This document shows positions 36,423-44,061 of a stretch of 64,000 nucleotides of DNA, piece after piece. Made by a program: the position numbers and the translations under genes. A model generated the notes under the pieces. It was given only the letters and a program-made list of their open reading frames with translations, was not told the DNA's origin and made no database searches. Every line of letters begins with the position of its first letter. Position 1 is the stretch's first letter. Source of the stretch: Nonomuraea glycinis (GTDB lineage: Bacteria > Actinomycetota > Actinomycetes > Streptosporangiales > Streptosporangiaceae); NCBI RefSeq assembly GCF_014646515.1, contig NZ_BMNK01000001.1, positions 763,701 to 827,700 on the forward strand, in the 5' to 3' direction.

Positions 36423-37004
36423 GTGGCTCGCATCGCCATCTGCCTGGCGTCGGCTATCGCCGGGCTCACTCTGGCCGCTCCGGCCCACGCCTCTCCCGAC
36501 CCGACCCCCGTTTCCGGTCACGAGATCGAGCACCTCGCTCAGAAGAGCAAGCCCGCTCCCGCCTGGAAGGTCGCCCTCCGCTTCGCCATGAAGAAGCGCG
36601 GCATCCCGTACGTCTGGGGCGGGACCAGCGACAGCGGCTACGACTGCTCCGGGCTCATGCTCAAGGCGTACAAGCGCGCCGGGATCACGTTGCCGCGCAC
36701 CGCGGCGGAACAGTACAGCGCGTTCTCCCGGAAGATCTCCTGGGACGACCTCCAGCGAGGTGACCTGGTCTTCTTCCACGGCCTCGGGCATGTGGGGATG
36801 ATCTCGAGGCCCGGATACATGGTGCACTCACCGCACACCGGAGACGTGGTCAAGGAGGAACGGCTCTCCGGCTGGCGCCGGGAGTCGTTCGTAGGCGCCG
36901 TAAGGCCGGACCCCAAGGGCGTGCGGCTGTCCATCGAGCAGCGCACGACCCCCGAGCCCCCGACGCTCACCACCACCCCGCGACCACGGCAGGCCCTGCC
37001 TTAA
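36423..37004 (+). CDS. Secreted NlpC/P60 peptidoglycan endopeptidase
   Basis: A 193-residue exported cell-wall hydrolase. The signal peptide is residues 1-23 (cut after AHA). The NlpC/P60 domain spans about residues 45-155, with catalytic Cys75 in YDCSGL, His123 in GLGHVGMI and a third polar residue, His135 or nearby. The C terminus is Pro/Thr-rich. GTG 36423 lies after GGAAGGA at 36410-36416. It would cut peptide stems of peptidoglycan. Expression is probably controlled by the c-di-AMP riboswitch directly upstream. Confidence 0.9.
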   Translation: MARIAICLASAIAGLTLAAPAHASPDPTPVSGHEIEHLAQKSKPAPAWKVALRFAMKKRGIPYVWGGTSDSGYDCSGLMLKAYKRAGITLPRTAAEQYSAFSRKISWDDLQRGDLVFFHGLGHVGMISRPGYMVHSPHTGDVVKEERLSGWRRESFVGAVRPDPKGVRLSIEQRTTPEPPTLTTTPRPRQALP

Positions 37005-37341
37005 GCGGATCTGCGCGGGCCGACTCACCATGACTACGGGCTACTCGCTGATGACGACGGCACGATCGAACGTTGGCGCTGCTCGGCCCGGCGTCCACCA
37101 CGGCGGGAGCGGTGCCGGCGGTGGGGCAACCGGCCGGCGCGGCCGCCCGGATCGGGGCCGGACGATGGTCGGACCGCTCATCCGGCAAGGGACGGCCGCT
37201 GCACCGCCTCGCTCAGATAGGCGAATCGGTCAGGAATCCACGGCACCGCTATCGATTACGGAGTGCGATTGACCGTCGCTTTGCGTGATGTTAGTTTGCT
37301 TGTGCCGCTGAGACGCCGCTTCTCCCCTGGCCGGAGGTGCC
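37005..37341. other. Intergenic region without a supported gene
   Basis: About 337 bp between the NlpC/P60 and EF-hand genes. A few short Gly/Arg-rich frames exist, but none has a recognisable motif or ribosome binding site. The AT-richer stretch 37250-37320 may hold the promoter of the EF-hand gene. Confidence 0.4.
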
Positions 37342-37896
37342 ATGGCTTTCGCCGTACCTGACATCCTCACCCGGAAGTTCGACAAGCGATTCGCTCTGTT
37401 CGACGCCGATGGTGACGGCGTGTTGACCAAGGACGACTTCGAGGCCGCCGCCGGGCGCTTCCTGGTGGCGTTCGGGGTCCCCGCCGACTCCGCCAAGGGC
37501 CGGGACGTGCTGGCTGCGTACGCGAGCATGTGGAATGCCCTGATCCACAGCGCAGACAATGACAGCGACGGCCGGTTGACCCGCGCCGAGTTCGTGGCAT
37601 TCCTCGCCGGCGACGAGTTCCGCACGAACGGTTATGCCGTGACGGCCGGCCGCATCGCCGAGTCCATCCTCGCCGTCTGTGACACCGACGGCGACGGCCG
37701 GATCTCCTACGAGGAGTTCGCCACCATCCCCGGCATCTCCGCGCTGCCCGATGATGAGCGCCGTGAGGTGTTCGGCCGGCTCGATATCAACGCCAGCGGC
37801 CATCTTGACGTCGGCGAGATCCACGCCGCGCAGCGCGACTTCTACAGCAGCACCGATCCGGACGCGCCCGGCAACCTGATCTTCGGCCGGCTCTGA
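37342..37896 (+). CDS. EF-hand calcium-binding protein (calerythrin-like)
   Basis: A 184-residue cytoplasmic protein with four EF-hand loops: DADGDGVLTKDDF (near residue 21), DNDSDGRLTRAEF (near 72), DTDGDGRISYEEF (near 114) and a degenerate DINASGHLDVGEI (near 148). The first three keep the acidic ligands and the final Glu or Asp; the fourth is weaker. Length and layout fit the actinobacterial calerythrin group of Ca2+ sensors or buffers. The ATG follows GGAGGTGCC. A cupin gene starts 9 bp after its stop, so the two are probably co-transcribed. Confidence 0.92.
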   Translation: MAFAVPDILTRKFDKRFALFDADGDGVLTKDDFEAAAGRFLVAFGVPADSAKGRDVLAAYASMWNALIHSADNDSDGRLTRAEFVAFLAGDEFRTNGYAVTAGRIAESILAVCDTDGDGRISYEEFATIPGISALPDDERREVFGRLDINASGHLDVGEIHAAQRDFYSSTDPDAPGNLIFGRL

Positions 37897-37905
37897 GGAG
37901 ACATC

Positions 37906-38352
37906 GTGGACCACTCCGCGCAGCCTGACGGCCATTGCCGCGTCATCCGCTCCGCCGTGATGTACGAGGGCAAACAACGCCTCCAATTCTTCGCCGGTAT
38001 CGCCGCCGAGACCGTGGGCGCCCGCAACATCTGCATGCACCTGCAGACCATCCCGCCCGCCGGAAGTGGCCGGGCCCATAAACATGACCGCCACGAGACG
38101 GCCATCTACGTCATCAAGGGCGCCGTGGGCACCTGGTACGGCGAGGACCTGCAGCACTATCTCGAAGCCCGCCAGGGCGAGTTCATCTACATCCCGGCCA
38201 GCACCCCGCACATGCCGATCAACCTCAGCGACCGCGAGCCGGCCGAGGTCGTGCTGGCCCGCACCGACCCGCGCGAGCAGGAGAGCACGGTGCTCCTGCC
38301 CGACCTCGAACACCAGCGGCTTACCCAAACTCCACCGGATCCGGCGGACTAG
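37906..38352 (+). CDS. Cupin-domain protein
   Basis: A 148-residue single cupin. Motif 1 is visible as AHKHDRHETAIYVIKG (His, His, Glu) and motif 2 as GEFIYIPASTPHMPINL (His), so a metal site is expected. The GTG start at 37906 is preceded by GAGGAGA. No reaction can be assigned; relatives are annotated as uncharacterised cupins and mannose-6-phosphate isomerase-like proteins. It is paired with the EF-hand gene. Confidence 0.82.
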   Translation: MDHSAQPDGHCRVIRSAVMYEGKQRLQFFAGIAAETVGARNICMHLQTIPPAGSGRAHKHDRHETAIYVIKGAVGTWYGEDLQHYLEARQGEFIYIPASTPHMPINLSDREPAEVVLARTDPREQESTVLLPDLEHQRLTQTPPDPAD

Positions 38353-38389
38353 CGCCTCTGCGGAGTTCGGATCGGAAGTGGATCCAGGC

Positions 38390-39568
38390 TCAGGCGTCGG
38401 GGCGTAGCTCCGCCAGTTCGGCTTCGGTGAAGCCGGCCAAGATGCGATCTTCGACGTTGAGTGGCATCGGGCTGGCGGTGGGCCAGTTCGCGGTGGCCAG
38501 GAGCCGGCGGGTCTCCGCATCGAGGGCGGCGACGGCTTCGTCGCTGCCGAGCAGTTCGCGCAGCCAGCGGTTGCCGTTGCCGACGTGGGTGACCTCGTCG
38601 GCGTTGATGTAGTCGAAGAGCAGGGCGGTGCGTTCGTCGCCCATCTTCTTGAGGGCTCGGTAGATCACCATGCCGCCGTCCAGGCCGATGCCTTCGCCCA
38701 TGCGCTGTTCGATGTTGATGCGTTCGGGCAGCGTACGGCCGAGGGTGAACTTGTCCCACACGTCAAATTTGATGGGATGGTCGCCGATCTGACCGCCGAG
38801 CTCGGAAATGCGGTTGGCTATCAGCTCAAAATGACGCCCTTCGTCGCGAACCTGTTTGGCCATGTCGTACCGCAGACCCCAGGGGGCCTCCGGATGATGG
38901 GCGATGAGGGCCGCGCAGATCTCGGCTGCGCAGATCTCAATACCGAAGATCATGTCGTGCAGGTGCCGGACGAGGCCGGAGGCCCGGGAAGTGCCTTCGG
39001 TAAGTCCGGCCTCCCTGCCGGGCCGACGGGGGATCGACTCCAACGCGGACAGCGGCGGAGGGATCTGCTCGTCCCGGTCCAGGCACTCGATGCCGCGCGC
39101 GAGTTCTCCCCTGCCACCGGATGCGGCGCCGCCGGTCGGCAGGGTGAGCTTGTCCAACTGCTCCGCCACGCTCTTCAGGCACGACACCGAAGCCTCGTCC
39201 GCCAATTGGTCGTGCCGGGCCTGCCGGAGGCAGACGACGTCGCGCAGCTCGGGAAACGCCTGCGACACCAGGAGGTCGTACTGCTCCGTCGGATCGCTGA
39301 TCCGGATCAAGCCGTTGGTGAATTCGGCGTATCCGGCGACAGGCGTCATCGCCTCGGCAGAGGAGCGAAGGCCGGGCAGTCGCCGGCCGATGTGGTCGGC
39401 CGCCTGCGCGAGGCTCCACACATCACGGGAGAGGGCCACCTTGGTCTGAGAGTCGGCGATCCTTACCAGCACGCCGGCCGAGATCTCCAGCAGGCGGACG
39501 CAGGCGTACCGGAGAATCTGCATGGACCGGCGGCTCTCCGCCACATCGGGGGGAGTTTTCTCCGTCAT
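38390..39568 (-). CDS. DUF455 family ferritin-like protein
   Basis: A 392-residue protein. The C-terminal 200 residues form a ferritin-like helix bundle with likely di-metal ligands: the Glu in GIEICAAEICAAL, the ExxH-type motif DEGRHFELI, a Glu/Arg in RINIEQRMGE, and DEVTHVGNGNRWL. This is the DUF455 pattern. The N-terminal half is helical and less conserved. Such proteins are suspected di-iron oxygenases or oxidases, but no substrate is known. It is alone on its strand, converging on the EF-hand/cupin pair. It sits just before the putative RiPP cluster, so membership in that pathway is possible but unsupported. Confidence 0.75.
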   Translation of the reverse strand: MTEKTPPDVAESRRSMQILRYACVRLLEISAGVLVRIADSQTKVALSRDVWSLAQAADHIGRRLPGLRSSAEAMTPVAGYAEFTNGLIRISDPTEQYDLLVSQAFPELRDVVCLRQARHDQLADEASVSCLKSVAEQLDKLTLPTGGAASGGRGELARGIECLDRDEQIPPPLSALESIPRRPGREAGLTEGTSRASGLVRHLHDMIFGIEICAAEICAALIAHHPEAPWGLRYDMAKQVRDEGRHFELIANRISELGGQIGDHPIKFDVWDKFTLGRTLPERINIEQRMGEGIGLDGGMVIYRALKKMGDERTALLFDYINADEVTHVGNGNRWLRELLGSDEAVAALDAETRRLLATANWPTASPMPLNVEDRILAGFTEAELAELRPDA

Positions 39569-39902
39569 TCAGAGCATCCTTTTGCCGGGGGGCGCAATAC
39601 GAGCCGCATCATCCGCGCCGGACACGTTCACCGGTCGTCCCAGCCGAACCCGTCCGTAACCGTGAGGGTCTTTGTTCTCTGCGTTTCCTGGCTCATTCAT
39701 CGAGTATTACCAGAGCTCGCCCCAGGATCAGCGGGCTGTGACTGGCAATTGTTCACCTGGCAGCAATCGTCCATTCCTCGTCAGGCTGGTCAGTCAATGA
39801 CAGGAGTCGCCTGTGGCAGGAAGTAGCCACTGTCGGAGGCGGCGGGAAAGATGCTCTATTCGAGGTGTGACGCGGTTACCCGCCGGCTCTGAGAACCTGA
39901 CC
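39569..39902. other. Intergenic region without a supported gene
   Basis: About 330 bp, somewhat richer in A and T than the genes around it, separating the DUF455 gene from the small ORF at 39903. It should hold the promoters of both. I see no RNA gene or repeat. Confidence 0.4.
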
Positions 39903-40175
39903 ATGTACTGCGTTCTCATCGTGGTGGACACGCCCGGCCGGCGAGTGTCTGGAGCCCGTTTGCGTGCCGCCCTCACCGACTCGGCAGCCGGTAACGACCG
40001 CACGGAGCACATCTTCATGGACGTGCGGGACGGCCTGCTCGCCCTGGTCCTGTATCTCCGCGCGGCGGACCTGGACGTGGCCCGTCTCAAGGCTGAGCAA
40101 CTGTGCCGTCGTGCGATGGCCGTCGCCACGCCGCCGGACGCCCTCTGGATGATCCGGTCGACGACAGTCCTCTGA
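39903..40175 (+). CDS. Small hypothetical protein
   Basis: A 90-residue acidic, soluble protein that I do not recognise. It opens MYCVLIVVDTPGRRVSG and contains two predicted strands and two helices, with no Cys-rich or HTH motif. The ATG at 39903 has no strong ribosome binding site; a longer frame from 39813 is possible. It converges on the LuxR-type regulator with 8 bp between stops and may mark the left edge of the RiPP-like cluster. Confidence 0.55.
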   Translation: MYCVLIVVDTPGRRVSGARLRAALTDSAAGNDRTEHIFMDVRDGLLALVLYLRAADLDVARLKAEQLCRRAMAVATPPDALWMIRSTTVL

Positions 40176-40183
40176 CAGGTGAG

Positions 40184-41185
40184 CTACCCCAGGTCGTCCG
40201 GGTCGATCCAGCCCAGGGCGACAGCTCGTGCGCCGACCTGGAATCTGCTCTTCGCCTCGAGTCTTTCCTGCAGCGCGGACACGGTGCGCCTGACCGTGCG
40301 GACCGACACGCCGAGCCGCCTGGAGACCATCTCGTCCGTATGGCCCAGGCCGAGCAGTCTCAGTACCTGCTTCTCCTGTGCGGTCTGCCCATCGCCGTCC
40401 CGGCGCCGCCGTGCGCCGAACGGCACCGCGCTCTTCCACGCGAAGCTGAACAGCGCGACCAGTCCCGTGAGCAAGCCGGGGCAGGTGACCTCCACCGCGG
40501 CGGCGCTGGTTTTCTCCATGTCGACGGGCACCACCGCGATCCGCCGGTCCACGATGAGCATCCGCATGGGGAGCACGGAGGTCGTGCGGACCTCGCTCCC
40601 CAGGTCGCAGAGCCACTGGGCGTAGGAGCAGGTCGCCGGGTCGTTACGGACGCTGTCCAGATAGATGGTGCGCAGGCGGACCCCACGGTCGATCGCGTCT
40701 CTGTCCAGGGGCCTGCTGGCCGCCATGCTCGCCTCCGACTGGGCGCCGCCGTACACGAAGGAAGCGGCCTCCCAGGTGCAGGTCTCGGCCAGTTCGCGGA
40801 GCCTTGCTCTGATGGTGTCGATTCCCTCGATCCAGTCGACCCCGGTCGCGGACGTGTGCACGCGGCTCCCCGCGTACACGTCCAGCAGCGCCGTGAGCGA
40901 GGCCCTGCTCTCCTCTAGCTCCTGTTGCCGCTTGGCGAGCTCAGCCTGCTGCCGGGCCAGTAAGGCCGCGAGCCCGGTCCTGGGGTTGACGGGCACGAAG
41001 ACTTCGGGAGCGGACCCGGAGATGCGCAGTAAGGACATGCGTGCCAGGTCGTCCAGGGCCTGACGGATCTGGTGCTCCTCCATGCCGAGGTTCTGCATCA
41101 GGTCCTCGACCCCGGCCTGGGGATGCTCGAGCATCGCGAGGTACACCGATTCGGCCACATCGTTGAATCCCAGCGCCTCGAACAT
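40184..41185 (-). CDS. TrmB-LuxR type transcriptional regulator
   Basis: A 333-residue regulator with an N-terminal TrmB-like winged helix (about residues 1-65, LGFNDVAESVYLAMLEHP then VEDLMQNLGMEEHQIRQAL). A short coiled coil follows (about 75-100, QQAELAKRQQELEES), then a central phospholipase-D-like/effector region and a C-terminal LuxR HTH (TAQEKQVLRLLGLGHTDEMVSRRLGVSVRTVRR in parts). This layout is common for pathway regulators of actinobacterial peptide clusters. ATG 41185 has AGGGAGGGG upstream. It is divergent from the XRE-ATPase regulator across a run of 11-bp direct repeats that may be its own or the partner's operator. Confidence 0.85.
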   Translation of the reverse strand: MFEALGFNDVAESVYLAMLEHPQAGVEDLMQNLGMEEHQIRQALDDLARMSLLRISGSAPEVFVPVNPRTGLAALLARQQAELAKRQQELEESRASLTALLDVYAGSRVHTSATGVDWIEGIDTIRARLRELAETCTWEAASFVYGGAQSEASMAASRPLDRDAIDRGVRLRTIYLDSVRNDPATCSYAQWLCDLGSEVRTTSVLPMRMLIVDRRIAVVPVDMEKTSAAAVEVTCPGLLTGLVALFSFAWKSAVPFGARRRRDGDGQTAQEKQVLRLLGLGHTDEMVSRRLGVSVRTVRRTVSALQERLEAKSRFQVGARAVALGWIDPDDLG

Positions 41186-41244
41186 GACCCCTCCCTGCGC
41201 GTCGGCGTGTTCGGAGCAGAGCCGTTTCGTCCTGTCTAGCGGAC

Positions 41245-41299
41245 GACGGTATGAGGTCAGTACAACGTCAGTACAACGCCGGTATACGTCCGGCAACAG
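41245..41299. repeat. 11-bp direct repeats between two divergent regulators
   Basis: Two perfect tandem copies of GTCAGTACAAC (41256-41266 and 41267-41277) are flanked by degenerate copies in the same phase: GACGGTATGAG (41245-41255), GCCGGTATACG (41278-41288) and TCCGGCAACAG (41289-41299). The 11-bp period puts every copy on the same face of the helix, as in sites bound by SARP-like or other oligomeric activators. The array lies 60 bp upstream of the LuxR-type start and about 115 bp upstream of the XRE-type start. Confidence 0.7.
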
Positions 41300-41415
41300 T
41301 GCGGGTGGCCGCTTCATGCCACAGGCAGCAACTGACCACTTACGCGGGCGAACTCGAGCTAACGACGATGGAGGCCTCCGGCAACACCACTGATGTTTGC
41401 CACGGGAGGGTTTCC

Positions 41416-42720
41416 GTGCCTTCTTCTGCGCCATTCGACAACATATTTGCCGAGCCTGTGCTGCGGCCTCTGGAGCTCGGTGACCTCTTGAGAGAGCATC
41501 GGGAGCAACGTGGACTGAGCCAGCAGCATCTGGCGGATCTCTCCACAGTAAGCGTTCGCACCGTTCGCAATATCGAATCCGGGTGCATCAGAAAGCCGCG
41601 GCGGCAGACCCTCAGCCTGCTCGCCGACACGCTCAAGCTGGACAGAATCTCGTGCGCCCTGCTGAACGACGCCGCCGAACGATCCGAACCCGCCGACGGC
41701 GGCCTCGATCTCCACCCTCCGCACCCCTTCAGTTCGTTCGTCGGCCGGCTCGGTGACAGAGACGCCATCACCCGTACGCTGACCGCCGGAGACAGCCGTC
41801 TCGCGGTGATCAGCGGCCTCGGTGGCGTGGGGAAGAGCCGGCTGGCCATGGAGGTGGCGCTGCGTCTGCGTGAACAGAACGGCTGGCCCGTCCTCTGGGT
41901 CCCTCTGGGGGAGAGTGGGGACGGTGGGCTCCCCCAGGCGCCCGCCGCAGACCTCGCCGTGGACGCGATCCGCGGTGATGCCGGATCGAGCGCCAGACTG
42001 GCACGACTGATCGGCGGCAACGACGCGCTGATCGTTCTGGACGGGATGCCCGGAGGCTCCTCCGTCGAGGGCTTCGCCTTCGCCCTTCTCCGTGCCTGTC
42101 CCCGGCTGCGGGTGCTGGCCACGACGACCGCTCCGTGGCGGGCGAGAGGAGCGATGTCGCTCCGGCTGGCACCACTCGCCGTCCCATCGAGAGACCTCTG
42201 GAATGCTCCCGCACAGGTCACGGAGACGGAGTCCGTCCGGCTGTTCTTCGACCGCATGCACCAGGGGCGATCCGGCTCGGGCCTCCCCGATGCGGACCCG
42301 GTGGCCGTGGCCGAGTTGTGCCGGCGCCTGGACGGCATCCCGCTCGCCCTGGAACTCGCGGCCGCCCGCTGCGCGGAGCTCAGCGTGGAAGTGCTGCTCC
42401 ACAACCTGATCACGACCGCGGGTGGCACGTCGGACCAGACGTTGCCTGGCGAGTTCGGTCCCGTCTGGGAAGTGATCGCGATCAGCTGCGATTTCCTGGC
42501 GGGCCCCCAGCGCGAACACGCACGCCTGCTGGCGCGGAGCGCTGAGCGGTGGTCCATCGAGAACGTCGCGGTCGAGTTGGAGCTCTCCATCTCCGCGGCC
42601 ATCGACCTGGTCGACGCGATGGCCGCGGTCGGCCTTGTACGCGTGGAGAACCGCGGCACGTCGCCGGAGATCGTCCTGCTGAACCTGGTGCGTCGCGTCC
42701 TGCTGGCCTCCGTACCATGA
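41416..42720 (+). CDS. XRE-family regulator with NB-ARC-like ATPase domain
   Basis: A 434-residue regulator. An XRE helix-turn-helix occupies about residues 22-77 (LREHREQRGLSQQHLADLST, VSVRTVRNIESG), followed by a P-loop ATPase with Walker A GLGGVGKS from residue 134, a Walker B-like ALIVLDG, and GIPLALELAAARC, the STAND/NB-ARC GLPL-type motif. The long repeat domain of typical STAND proteins is missing. I chose GTG 41416, with GGGAGG at the right distance; an in-frame ATG at 41368 is possible. Its stop overlaps the next gene by ATGA. It is probably a pathway-specific regulator. Confidence 0.82.
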   Translation: MPSSAPFDNIFAEPVLRPLELGDLLREHREQRGLSQQHLADLSTVSVRTVRNIESGCIRKPRRQTLSLLADTLKLDRISCALLNDAAERSEPADGGLDLHPPHPFSSFVGRLGDRDAITRTLTAGDSRLAVISGLGGVGKSRLAMEVALRLREQNGWPVLWVPLGESGDGGLPQAPAADLAVDAIRGDAGSSARLARLIGGNDALIVLDGMPGGSSVEGFAFALLRACPRLRVLATTTAPWRARGAMSLRLAPLAVPSRDLWNAPAQVTETESVRLFFDRMHQGRSGSGLPDADPVAVAELCRRLDGIPLALELAAARCAELSVEVLLHNLITTAGGTSDQTLPGEFGPVWEVIAISCDFLAGPQREHARLLARSAERWSIENVAVELELSISAAIDLVDAMAAVGLVRVENRGTSPEIVLLNLVRRVLLASVP

Positions 42721-43712
42721 TCGGAGATGGCAAGAGTCTCATGGAACCGCCCCTGACCGCCGCCGACGTCGTGGTCCTCGACGATGTCCTCGAAGCGGCT
42801 GAACGGCTGGAACCGCACCTTCCCCGTACCCCGTTGCACCGGCTGCGGACGGCCGGGAACCGTCCGGTCTGGCTCAAGGCGGAACACGGGCAGCCGACGG
42901 GCTCCTTCAAGATCCGCGGAGCCCTCTTCGCGATGTTGAAGCTCCACGACGCGAGGGCGCTGCCGGGAGTGGTCGCGACGTCATCGGGCAATCACGGACG
43001 TGCGGTCGCCCATTCCGCCGCGATCCTGAAGGTCGCGGCGATCGTCGTGGTCCCGCACAGCGCGCCGCAGGTGAAGATCGACGCGCTCAGAGCGCTCGGC
43101 GCCGAAGTCGTCGTCACCGACCCCGGCTCCCTGGACGCCGTCGCCGTGGACATCCGTGATCGGCACGGTCTCGCACTGATCGGCTGCGACCTGCCCGATG
43201 TCATCGCGGGGCAGGGCACTGTGGGCCTGGAACTGGCGGCGCAGTGCCGGGAACTGAGCACCGTCTACCTGCCTACGGGCACGGGAAGTCTGCTGGCCGG
43301 TACGGCGGTCGCCCTCAAGGGGCTGGGGGGGACGACCAGGGTCATCGGCGTCGAACCGGAGCTGGCGGCGGACGCCTGCGAGAGTTTCCGGCGGGGGGAG
43401 TTGACCGCCTGGCCTGTCGCCGACACCTACAGAACCGTCGCGGACGGGTTGCGGGTGCCGAGCCTGGGGCCCTACGCGTGGCCATTGGTGCGCAGGCTCG
43501 CCGATGCCATGGAGACCGTCTCGGAGACGGAGATCACCCGGGCGGCGCGGCTGCTCGCCGAGTCCGAGGGCATCGTCGCGGAGCCCAGCGGGGCCGTCGC
43601 CTGCGCGGCGATGCTCCGGGGGCGTGGCAGGGACCGCGGACCGGTTGCGGCCGTGATGTCAGGCGGCAACGTCAGCCCCGCCTGGCATCGGTCCCTGCTC
43701 GATTCGCGATAG
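42717..43712 (+). CDS. PLP-dependent threonine/serine dehydratase-like enzyme
   Basis: A 331-residue fold-type II PLP enzyme. The Schiff-base Lys65 is in PTGSFKIRGA, the substrate loop SSGNHG follows at about residue 89, and the phosphate loop reads PTGTGSLLAGTA, where the usual tetraglycine is changed. EPSGAVACAAML is the conserved C-terminal block. There is no regulatory ACT domain, so it resembles catabolic threonine dehydratases, serine racemases or hydroxyaspartate dehydratases. It overlaps the XRE regulator by ATGA and lies 97 bp before the precursor gene, so it may supply or process a Ser, Thr or Asp-derived unit for the peptide product. Confidence 0.85.
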   Translation: MIGDGKSLMEPPLTAADVVVLDDVLEAAERLEPHLPRTPLHRLRTAGNRPVWLKAEHGQPTGSFKIRGALFAMLKLHDARALPGVVATSSGNHGRAVAHSAAILKVAAIVVVPHSAPQVKIDALRALGAEVVVTDPGSLDAVAVDIRDRHGLALIGCDLPDVIAGQGTVGLELAAQCRELSTVYLPTGTGSLLAGTAVALKGLGGTTRVIGVEPELAADACESFRRGELTAWPVADTYRTVADGLRVPSLGPYAWPLVRRLADAMETVSETEITRAARLLAESEGIVAEPSGAVACAAMLRGRGRDRGPVAAVMSGGNVSPAWHRSLLDSR

Positions 43713-43742
43713 CGCCGGGAACGCCGCATCTTGCCGACGTAA

Positions 43743-43771
43743 TTGCCGGTTGTCAGCTCAAATGGATTCTA
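43743..43771 (+). promoter_or_regulatory. Weak candidate promoter of the precursor gene
   Basis: TTGCCG (43743-43748) and ATTCTA (43766-43771) are 17 bp apart in an AT-richer stretch 39 bp before the precursor ATG. The match is poor and I include it only because a separate promoter is expected here. Confidence 0.2.
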
Positions 43772-43809
43772 TGCTCGAAACAGCAGGAAGAAACGAAGGA
43801 GGTGTCAAA

Positions 43810-43962
43810 ATGTTGAAGTCAAAGGTTATTACCATGTCCGCCCCCGAGGGTAATCCGTGCTCCCGGTCCGGGCACGTGTTTGAATCCGACTTCGCCGATT
43901 TCGGGGATTTCGAGCAGGAGCTGATCAGCGCCATCGCTGACGGCCGGCAGGAAAACGACTAG
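43810..43962 (+). CDS. Putative RiPP precursor peptide
   Basis: A 50-codon gene with an excellent ribosome binding site (AAGGAGGTG at 43796-43804). The peptide has a basic, hydrophobic N terminus (MLKSKVITMSAPEG), a central NPCSRSGH with the only Cys (residue 17), and an acidic, Phe-rich C-terminal half with repeated DF units (FESDFADFGDFEQELISAIA) ending in REQ/END-type polar residues. A DF-rich amphipathic helix would suit recognition by a peptide-binding domain. Whether the product core is the N-terminal part, the NPCSRSGH segment or the C terminus is unclear. Strong translation, small size and position before radical SAM genes support the call. A longer frame from 43750 has no ribosome binding site. 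Confidence 0.75.
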   Translation: MLKSKVITMSAPEGNPCSRSGHVFESDFADFGDFEQELISAIADGRQEND

Positions 43963-44025
43963 TCGCATAGTCGTCGATGCAGCAAGGGGCGGCGCTCCCT
44001 GGCCAGCAGCTCGGTGAGCGCCGCC
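43955..44025 (+). terminator. Two hairpins after the precursor gene (attenuator)
   Basis: ACGACTA (43955-43961) pairs with TAGTCGT (43968-43974) across a 6-nt loop that covers the stop codon. Further on, GGCGGCGCTC (43988-43997) pairs perfectly with GAGCGCCGCC (44016-44025) across an 18-nt loop. There is no T-run. Partial termination here would give more precursor than enzyme message, a common arrangement in peptide clusters. Confidence 0.6.
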
Positions 44026-44061
44026 TGACCCGCGTGTGACGATTCTCAAGGATCTGCGCCA

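Noticed and set aside
43750..43809. Longer start for the precursor peptide (20 extra codons)
   Set aside because: The upstream start has no ribosome binding site, whereas ATG 43810 has AAGGAGGTG at ideal distance.
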